A DNA stretch of 64,000 nucleotides from Musa acuminata AAA Group (lineage: Eukaryota; Streptophyta; Magnoliopsida; Zingiberales; Musaceae). The stretch is taken from assembly GCF_036884655.1 (NCBI RefSeq), contig NC_088347.1:18408501-18472500 (forward strand), given 5' to 3'. How positions within the stretch are numbered: the stretch's first letter is position 1; each line of letters begins with the position of its first letter. The notes under the pieces are model-generated. The model was not told the origin of the DNA. It saw only the letters and a list, made by a program, of their open reading frames with translations, and searched no databases. Below, one piece after another: positions 56,772 through 64,000 of the stretch. A program made the position numbers and the translations under genes.

Positions 56772-58009
56772 GTTTGCCCTTTGGAATTTTCCATGCCAAA
56801 CCTTTTGACAATGGTTTCTATGTACCTGGACTGGGACAAGCCAAGCATCCTCTTGGATCTATCTCTATAGATTCTAATCCCCAAGATATAAGATGCTTCC
56901 CCTAAGTCCTTCATGGAGAAGTGTCTCGATAACCAAGCCTTTATTGTGGATAGTATTCCTATGTCATTCCCAATGATGAGGATGTCATCCACATATAACA
57001 CCAAAAAGGTGATAGCGCTCCCACTTACCTTTCTGTATACACAAGGCTCATCTTCGTTCTTAACGAAGTCATAAGATCTGATTGCCTCATCAAATCTTAT
57101 GTTCCAACTTCGGGAAGCTTGCTTTAGTCCATAAATGGATCTAAGCAACCTACACACCTTATCTGGGCAGTTCTTGGACACGAATCCCTCAGGTTGCATC
57201 ATATACACCTCCTCCTCCAGGTTCCCGTTGAGGAATGCGGTTTTCACATCCATCTGCCAGATCTCATAATCATAGTGTGCTGCAATAGCCAATAGAATTC
57301 TGATGGATTTTAGCATTGCTACGGGTGAGAAAGTTTCGTCGTAGTCAACACCTTGCCTTTGACGATACCCCTTAGCCACTAGCCTTGCTTTATAGGTCTC
57401 TACCTTTCCATCTACTCCGATCTTTTTCTTAAAGATCCACTTGCAACCGATGGGTACAATACCTTCGGGTGCATCAACTAGGTTCCAAACCTTATTGGAG
57501 TACATAGAATCCATCTCAGAATTCATGGCTTCTTTCCACTTCCCGGAGTCTATACTCATAATAGCCTCCTCGTAGGTCTGAGGATCAATATCCTCTACAT
57601 CCTCTGCTCTAATATGTCCCACATATCTCTCAGGAGGATGGGATACTCTATCAGACCTGCGTAAAGTTGAAACTTGTGTATTAGATACCTGAACAGACTC
57701 GGGCTGTAGAGTGGTGCTTGAGCTTGGTTCTCTAACTTCGCTCAACTCTATCATTCTCCCACTGTCTCCGCCAAGAATGTGTTCCTTCTCAAGGAACACT
57801 GCTCTCTTAGCTACAAAGACCTTTTTGTCCTCGAGATGATAGAAATAATACTCACAAGTTTCCTTGGGGTATCCCACAAATATGCATCGCTCTGTCCTTG
57901 ATTCTAACTTATCGGGGTTGTGTCTTTTAACGTGGGTTGGGCAGCCCCAAATCTTAACAACCTTAAGATCAGGCTTCTTCCCTTTCCATATCTCATATGG
58001 TGTAGACAC
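56768..58009 (-). pseudogene. Element H integrase end and reverse transcriptase
   Basis: 413 codons, in the same frame as the gag-integrase ORF and separated from it by a single TAG. It starts in the integrase C-terminal part (STPYEIWKGKKPD, RCIFVGYPKETCEYYFYHLE), then RT with WIFKKKIGVDGKVETYKARL, MDVKTAFLNGNLEEE, YGLKQASRSW and catalytic LVLYVDDILIIGND, to RYIETIVKRFGMENSK where the 70-bp deletion shifts the frame. The RT domain itself looks intact. Confidence 0.87.
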
Positions 58010-58066
58010 TACCGACTTAGTTGGAACTCTGTTCAGAAGGTAAGCTGCGATTTCTAGGGCATATCC

Positions 58067-59902
58067 CTAGAATAAGATGGGTAGGTCAACGAAACTCATC
58101 ATGGACCGTACCATATCTAATAGCGTACGATTCCTCCTTCCAAAGACACCATTGAGCTGAGGTGTATAAGGAGGTGTCCATTGGGATAATATCCCATGGT
58201 CCTTGAGGAAGTGAGTAAACTCTGTACTTAAGTACTCACCTTCTCGATCTGATCGAAGAGTTTTGATACTCTTTCCAGTCTGGTTCTCCACCTCATTCTT
58301 ATACTCTCTGAATTTCTCAAAGGCCTCGGACTTGTACTTCATTAAGTACACATATCCATACCTTGAGAAATCATCAGTAAATGTAATGAAGTAGGAGTAA
58401 CCTCCAATGGCATGAGTTGACATGGGTCCGCATACATCACTATGTATGAGTTCCAACAACTCAGTGGCTCTCTCTCCAGTTCCACTAAATGGAGAGTTGG
58501 TCAGTTTTCCACGAATGCAAGGCTCACAAGTTGCATATGACACATAGTCGAATGGATCTAGATATCCATCATTTAGCAACTTTTGAATCCTTCTTTCATG
58601 GATGTGACCTAGCCTACAATGCCACAGGTATGCACTGTTCAACTCATCTCGTTTCCTTTTGGACACATTTATATTCATGATATGTGGAGTGGTGTCTAAC
58701 ATAAATAAATCATTATGCAATGTTCCTTTCGTGATGATCTTATCATCTAATAATATCGAACAACCATTGTTCTCAAAAACAAATTTATATCCACTAACTG
58801 TTAAACATGAAATGGAGATAATGTTTTTGATAATAGAAGGAACAAAATAACATGCATCTAATGCAATAAAAGCTCCACTAGGCAGATGTAGGGCGACCTC
58901 GTCAACAGCTAATACAGCAACTTTTGCTCCATTACCCATCTTGAGGTCCATCTCGCCTCTCTCTAGTCTCCTAGGCCTTGCCAGAACCTGCAACGAATTG
59001 CATATATGATAAGCACTACCGGTATCTAATACCCATGTGTTATCATAAGAGTCTGACAAATGGAGACTGATCATGAATGTACCTGAAGCTTCATCAAGCT
59101 TTTGTTTCGCCCTTTCTGCAAGGTACTCTTTGCAGTTTCTCTTCCAGTGCCCATCTTTACCACAGTGGAAGCACTGGCCTTTGTCCTTTGTTGGGTCTTT
59201 CTTAGCAACCTTTGCTTTACCTTGTTTGCCCTTACCCTTTCCCTTCTTAAGGGACCTTTCTGCTTTCCTTTTCTTTCTGGTCTCACCAGTGTAGAGAACT
59301 GGCTTCTCTTTCTTAATAGTACTCTCTGCCTCCCTCAACATATTGAGGAGCTCTGGGAGAGTCACTTCAAGCTTGTTCATATTAAAATTCATTATGAACT
59401 GTGAAAAGGAATCTGGTAGGGACTGAAGCACGATGTCCACACACAAGTTATCCTCTAGGACCATTCCTAGACCTGTGAGTTTCTCTATCCACTCAATCAT
59501 CTTTAGGACATGGTTCTGAACCGGTGTCCCCTCAGTCATCCTAGCGCGGAAAAGGCTCTTGGATATCTCATATCGTTGAGTCCTTCCCTGTTCCTCAAAC
59601 AATTTACGGACATGTAGGAGAATGGATCTGGCATCCATCTTTTCATGTTGTCTCTGTAACTCTGGAGTCATAGAGCCCAACATATAGCACTGAGCAAGAG
59701 TGGAGTCATCAATGTACTTCACGTAGCGAGCGATCTCATCCTCGCTTGCCCCTTCTTCGGGCGTAGGCATCACTGTATCAAGGACGTACACGATTTTCTC
59801 CGCTGTGAGAACAATTCTCAAGTTACGGAGCCAATCCGTATAATTTGGACCAGTGAGGCGGTTGACATCAAGTATGCCACGTAAGGGATTTGAAAGCGAC
59901 AT
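58067..59902 (-). pseudogene. Element H gag-protease-integrase
   Basis: 612 codons from the ATG at 59902 ([20 protein letters not shown]); an in-frame Met eight codons upstream is less likely because the second copy starts here too. Order: UBN2-like gag (residues ~1-200), Lys-rich stretch and CCHC knuckle [14 protein letters not shown] (~250), protease [14 protein letters not shown] (~300), HHCC zinc finger ([11 protein letters not shown]...CEPCIRGK) and integrase core with LIHSDVCGP and LRSDREGEY. At the third catalytic position there is Gly (VFGRRNR). The frame ends at TAG (58067-58069) after LPILF, where Trp is expected. The element cannot integrate with its own enzyme. Confidence 0.88.
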
Positions 59903-61784
59903 TTTCTGAAAATAAAGATGTAGCAAAAATGAATAACATGCAGATTTTGCAAGAAATAAACTATCAAGATATGGACTTCTATCTTAATATGCTCCCACTA
60001 TTTTACTAACGAGTCACGCGACACCCTCAGCACGTGAAACGGAAGTCTCCGGCAGACTTCTAGTGGGGATCAGGATCCAATCAGCGTCTTAGTGTAACCT
60101 CGAGGGACTCAACCAATCACACTAAGCCTAAAAGGTAGACAACTCTTGCCGATCACAACTCCTTGTGATTCCCGTCCTGTTCGGCCTCCGAATCACCATG
60201 GCCTCGAGGGACTCGACCAACCATGATGCTCGGTTAAGTCAACACCTTCGTTACAAGATGAGTCTGATTTGATGATATACCCTCGAGGGACTCGACCAAG
60301 CATATCATGCCCTCAGGTCACCGGTGACATCTCTATGTCGTAAGCAAGATAGCGAATCGCGATATAGGTGAGTCTCGAGGGACTCGACCAACTCAACCTA
60401 CACCGGGATTCGGTTCCTACTCATAACGATGGAAGGCCACGTGGGTCAATCTAATTGCCTCACGTTTACCGACTTAATATTATCGAGAGATGTTTCTATG
60501 ATTTGGTCTCCTAATATGACATGTCACACATATGCATATTTAATATATATCTACATCGCATGCAAATATATATACATATCTAGTATGTGTATAAGCAATC
60601 ACACCAGATGATCATGGACCACAACCTAATATGATTAGGCCCGAGCCAGTAGGCCTAATCACTCACATCAAGATCTATGTGTGCAACGGTGCATCTCCAT
60701 GCCTTGTGATCGTCCATCTCGTCCTCGTCGGTTCCGTCGACATCTTGATGCATCTCCATGCATCACGATCGTCCGTCTCGTGGGTCCCACTATGGCATCC
60801 ACGCTCCCGCTGCGCCTCCTCATATGATTACAACTTAATCATAGGCACGCAGGCCCGACAATAAACGAGAAATATAATGGAGGTTCGCAGACCTCAATAA
60901 TAATAATCACAAGTACACACATCACACGGTCCATGATCATCCGTCCACTCATCATACATCACATGTATAAATAATCATCATCATGTAGGACTACTAGATA
61001 ATAATAAAAATAATAATCAACTAAACCTTTTAATTAATTAATATTTTCTGAAATCAGGGATATATAGGGAATTTCTCAATTCCTAAGGGTATTTTCGTAA
61101 TTTGGACAAAAGACAGAAACTAGAATTTCTCAAATTTCGAGGGGCAAAACTGTCTTTTGTGCAGAAAACCCTAATGCCCTTTCTCCTTTCGCTGCTGCCG
61201 CCGCCGCCACCCTGCCGGCGGCGGCCTGTGCGGCGGGGCGAGGGCACTGCCCTCGCCTGCAGGCGGCACGCCCGCTGGGGGCGCTGCCGCTGCAGGTGGG
61301 CGCCCCCGCGGGCGCCGCCGCCTCCGCGGGCGGTTCTGCCCGCGAGGCAGCGCCCGCAGGCGGTGCTGCCTTGCTGGCGGCCGCCCCTGCGGGGTTTTTG
61401 CCAGTGGGAGCAGCGGCCACAGGCGCCGCTGCCCTGCGGTGCCTCAGCCCTCGCTGCTGCCCCGCGGCGCCTCTGCCCGCGGGCTCAACGGCTGCAGGCG
61501 CCTCTACCCGCGGGCTGCCAGCCCCGCCGGCCGCAAGCCTGCTGCAAGCAGACCGCCGGCCGGCTGCTGCAGGCACAGCGCTTGCGCATGCGCCGGCGCT
61601 GTGCTGCCTGGCTGTGGCTGCGGCTGCCGCTGCAGGTGGCTGCAGGCATGCAGATCGAGGGCAGCAACTGTTGCTGCCCTTCCTCGCTTTTGCGTCAACG
61701 ATTTTGACGTCAATATTCTTCCTAAACACAACACACGCAGTTCAAAACCAATCATTCGCACGAACAACCTGGCTCTGATACCAC
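59903..61784 (-). other. 5' leader of element H, with repeats and a GC-rich island
   Basis: Long untranslated leader. It holds four CTCGAGGGACTCGACCAA words (about 60102, 60205, 60283 and 60375; the first has one change), in the same order as copy I. A GC-rich block at about 61190-61680 contrasts sharply with the AT-rich surroundings. The primer-binding site (plus GGCTCTGATACCA, 61771-61783) reads TGGTATCAGAGCC in sense, a perfect initiator Met tRNA type. Confidence 0.75.
61130..61729 (-). other. GC-rich open frame in element H leader, coding status doubtful
   Basis: A 199-codon minus-strand frame, in the element's sense, rich in Ala, Pro and Arg (for example PPAAAAAATARQ, AAPPAGAASRAEPPAEAAA). 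The plus strand is also open for 150-200 codons in several frames here, so the open state may simply reflect very high GC and few stops. Short GCGGGCG and GCTGCAGG words recur. No known domain. It could be captured host DNA or a structured RNA leader. Confidence 0.3.
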
Positions 61785-63223
61785 TGTTGGGAAATCATAG
61801 GGGGGCGACATCATATGCGCAGCGGAAGAACAAGAAAACAAAATTCCCCGATTCCCAAAAAGATGTTCATCGTCGTGCGAAGATTGGTGCGCAAAATCCG
61901 CAAAAACACAAAACTGCGTATAGAGATTGTGTTACCTAGGGAGATCGTATATCCCTGTTTCCTTGCAGATCCTTAGGAGAGGGTGAAGGAGGTCAAGCGT
62001 CCTCCTCTCTAGCGGTGATCCACACAGCAGGGTTGCGACAACGCTCCTCAAAACTCCAGGCCTATGAGGCTGTGAATCCCTCCTATTTATAGAGATCCCG
62101 TGTCAAAACCCTAATGGGTCCTTTCCCTAGTGGGTATTGGATCTGCATCCAATAAGACAAGGGCTCCGTCGGATATCTCATATCCGAACCTCTACTCATC
62201 GCAATGCCTACCATATGTGTGTGACCCTCTAGGCCCAATATCGAGCTGGCCGTGAGTCATACCTGTCAGAACTCCTTCTAACTCAGTGAATTATTATCTC
62301 TGTAATAATTCACTCGACTCATCGACTACGGAAGTACTAGGCCACTACGCCGTAGTCCCCAGACGATACAGGGGAATCCAATCCATTGGACCTGTCTGTC
62401 CTCAGTTACCATGTACCTATAGTCCCTCATCCATCTAATATCCCAGAGACCGTATATCGAGCATGGTGCTGTCAGACCCATACGGTTTCTACTCGAGTCT
62501 CGCTCTAATCGGATTCTCCCGGAGAACTCTTTCTCTCTCAACCCGAATGACCCTGGCCAGGGATTTGTCTGAGCAAGAACACATGGGATATTCCTCTCAT
62601 GATGCCGAGAGTGGATGATCCTCTATCGACACTCAATAGCCCTCGTAAGGTCGACTACCACTCCCAATGACCAGCTGTACTAGATCTGGGAACAGCCAAA
62701 CCTATAAGTCTGGTATCAAAGAGTGGAGCACTCATACAGGACATCCTTGGTGTCTCAAGTCTAAGGACCAGATACACCACTAGGACTACGGAATCATTGT
62801 CTGACAATAAGGCATCATCAACCATCCAGCATTCCGTAAGCGGATCAATCAGTGAACTCATTCTCCAATGAGCACCTGTACTGTATCCCTAGTGTCCCTA
62901 CACGAGCAGCTATGAGACCAGCTGCATCCATCATATGGACGGGTATACAGCACACCAGTCTATCCGGTTATCACGATGTCCCTCTCGAGTAACCTATGAC
63001 CGGGATTATTTAGGATATGTGTTTAAAGGTGAATCGGTCTCATTATCGTGATCTCATCACGATCCGATTCCCATTGCACAAATCCAAGGACATCACAATA
63101 TATATGCATTTATGCAATAGTTATAAAGTGATATACGCCAAAATATAATAAGCAAAAAGATTCTGTATCAAGTCACACGTGCCATCACTCACGTGATTGC
63201 TTGTTGGGCACTTATGACTAGCA
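61785..63223 (-). repeat. 5' LTR of element H
   Basis: 1,439 bp. It lacks the 55-bp segment between two GCCTA words present in the other LTR. It ends GACTAGCA, then the target duplication GTAAG. Confidence 0.92.
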
Positions 63224-64000
63224 GTAAGTTCGTGAAAAACTATGGAAAGATCAGTGCACCCCTTACTTCCTTGCTGAAAAAAGATACTTTTCAATGGTCG
63301 GACAAAGCCACCACCACCTTCGATGTACTTAAAGCCGTAATGTTGACAATGCCCGTACTAGCGCTACCCGACTTCGCCAAGACTTTTGTTATTGAAGCCA
63401 ATGCCTCTAGAGTCGGAATTGGTGCTGTACTAATGCAAGATGGCCGCCCCCTCACTTATACTAGTAAGATCATAAAAAAATTGGAGGAAGCACTAAGCTT
63501 CGTGGCTCATTACAGTTGGGACTCAAAAGAATTGTGCTATAAGGGACGCATTGTGCTTGTGCTAAATTCTACTTGCATAAAGACCATTCTTCAAGAGATG
63601 CATTCCACACCTGTAGCTGGGCACTCCCGATTCCTTAGAACCTATAAGAGAATTAAGTAAAATTTTTATTGGGTAAGGATGAAAAATATTATTGCTAAAT
63701 TTGTGGCACAATGTGATGTACGTCAACGACATAAAGGTGAGACAGTGGCAAACCCCGGAAAGCTGCAACCTCTACCCATCCCAAACTTAATATGGACTGA
63801 TATATCAATGGACTTCATCAAAGAGCTTCCCTCGTCACAAGGAAAAAGTACAATTATTGTCGTAGTTGATCGTCTTACAAAATATGCTCACTTATATGTT
63901 GTTCGTAATCCCTACACTACTTCTAGTATTACTCGAATCTTTATGGAGAATATTATAAAATTGCATGGAATGCTAAGATCTATTATAAGTGATTGTGATA
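63224..64000 (+). pseudogene. Element E continued: RNase H start and integrase, runs off window
   Basis: Resumes element E after H: KFVKNYGKISAPLTSLLKKD, FVIEANASRVGIGAVLMQDG, LTYTSKIIKK; most of RNase H is then missing, and the frame jumps to integrase with MHSTPVAGHSRFLRTYKRIK. A stop follows; the zinc-finger end (AQCDVRQRHKG, one Cys changed to Arg) and the core start (WTDISMDFIKELPS, VVDRLTKYAH) are readable to the window end. Confidence 0.82.

Larger units (their letters stand above)
54578..63223 (-). mobile_element. Ty1/copia element H, structurally complete
   Basis: 8,646 bp. LTRs 54578-56072 (1,495 bp) and 61785-63223 (1,439 bp); target duplication GTAAG (54573-54577 and 63224-63228) within gypsy element E. 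The sense is minus. The LTRs differ by a 55-bp deletion, a 1-bp gap and only about four or five substitutions by eye, so insertion is recent. Gag, protease, integrase, RT and RNase H are all represented, but integrase lacks its Glu and the frame is broken at three or more points, so the copy cannot act alone. Confidence 0.93.

Noticed and set aside
54578..63223. Possibility that an autonomous, intact copia element is present
   Set aside because: Structure is complete, but TAG at 58067, a 70-bp deletion, TGA in RNase H and loss of the integrase Glu exclude coding competence.
1..64000. CRISPR array, bacterial operons or phage
   Set aside because: Tandem arrays have no uniform spacers, and the coding content is plant nuclear and retroelement type.
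1..64000. Integrated plant pararetrovirus (for example badnavirus-like) sequence
   Set aside because: All RT blocks lie in elements with LTRs, integrase and tRNA primer-binding sites; no movement-protein or coat-type region was seen.
1..64000. tRNA or rRNA genes
   Set aside because: The only tRNA-like words are 12-13-bp primer-binding sites next to LTRs; no cloverleaf could be formed.

Overview
The window looks like plant nuclear DNA, most likely from a monocot of the Zingiberales/Musaceae type. That placement is an inference from one clock-gene exon with monocot PRR37/PRR73-like sequence and from the style of the LTR retrotransposons. Only the first ~4 kb holds host-gene sequence. The remaining ~60 kb is a nested pile of LTR retrotransposons, and no element in the window is coding-competent.

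Host part (1-4113): the 5' end of a pseudo-response-regulator (PRR7/37/73-like) clock gene on the minus strand. It has a first coding exon (2477-2849), a probable 5'UTR intron, a G-rich promoter/5'UTR, a cluster of ACGT-core (G-box) sites and a (GA)26 microsatellite. The rest of the gene lies beyond base 1. Its first intron carries a broken fragment of a DUF3537 membrane-protein gene.

Mobile part. (i) A Sirevirus-like (Ty1/copia) gag-only family with long LTRs, called SLE here. It is present as an old copy (5358-10018), a very young full-length copy A (11487-19985, TSD GTCCT), a plus-strand LTR split by a later insertion (20461-20880 and 30113-30832), an old LTR (38865-40185) and a perfect solo LTR (40263-43011, TSD ACTTT). 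(ii) A Ty3/gypsy remnant D (10019-11481 and 19991-20455), split by copy A. (iii) A second Ty3/gypsy family with a chromodomain: element B (20886-30107, minus, TSD AAGCC) holds in its RNase H region a deletion derivative C of the same family in the opposite orientation (22976-26739, plus, TSD GGTCT). Truncated relatives are G (37698-38864) and E (50542-54577, resuming at 63224 to the window end). (iv) A Ty1/copia family with ~1.5 kb LTRs: fragments F (34691-37697), damaged copy I (43438 to about 49651) fused to an older LTR (to 50534), and nearly complete young element H (54578-63223, TSD GTAAG) inserted into E.

Relations. Element A has a gag ORF, a primer-binding site, a polypurine tract and two 2.6 kb LTRs, but 2.3 kb of AT-rich non-coding DNA where pol should be. 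The old SLE copy has the same layout and the same ordered set of polypurine-like motifs, which points to a long-lived parasitic lineage mobilised by enzymes made elsewhere. Copies I and H share an altered integrase catalytic residue, a nonsense codon and an 8-bp frameshifting deletion although they sit in unrelated sites, so an already broken source appears to have been spread in trans. These are the most unusual signals I could support.
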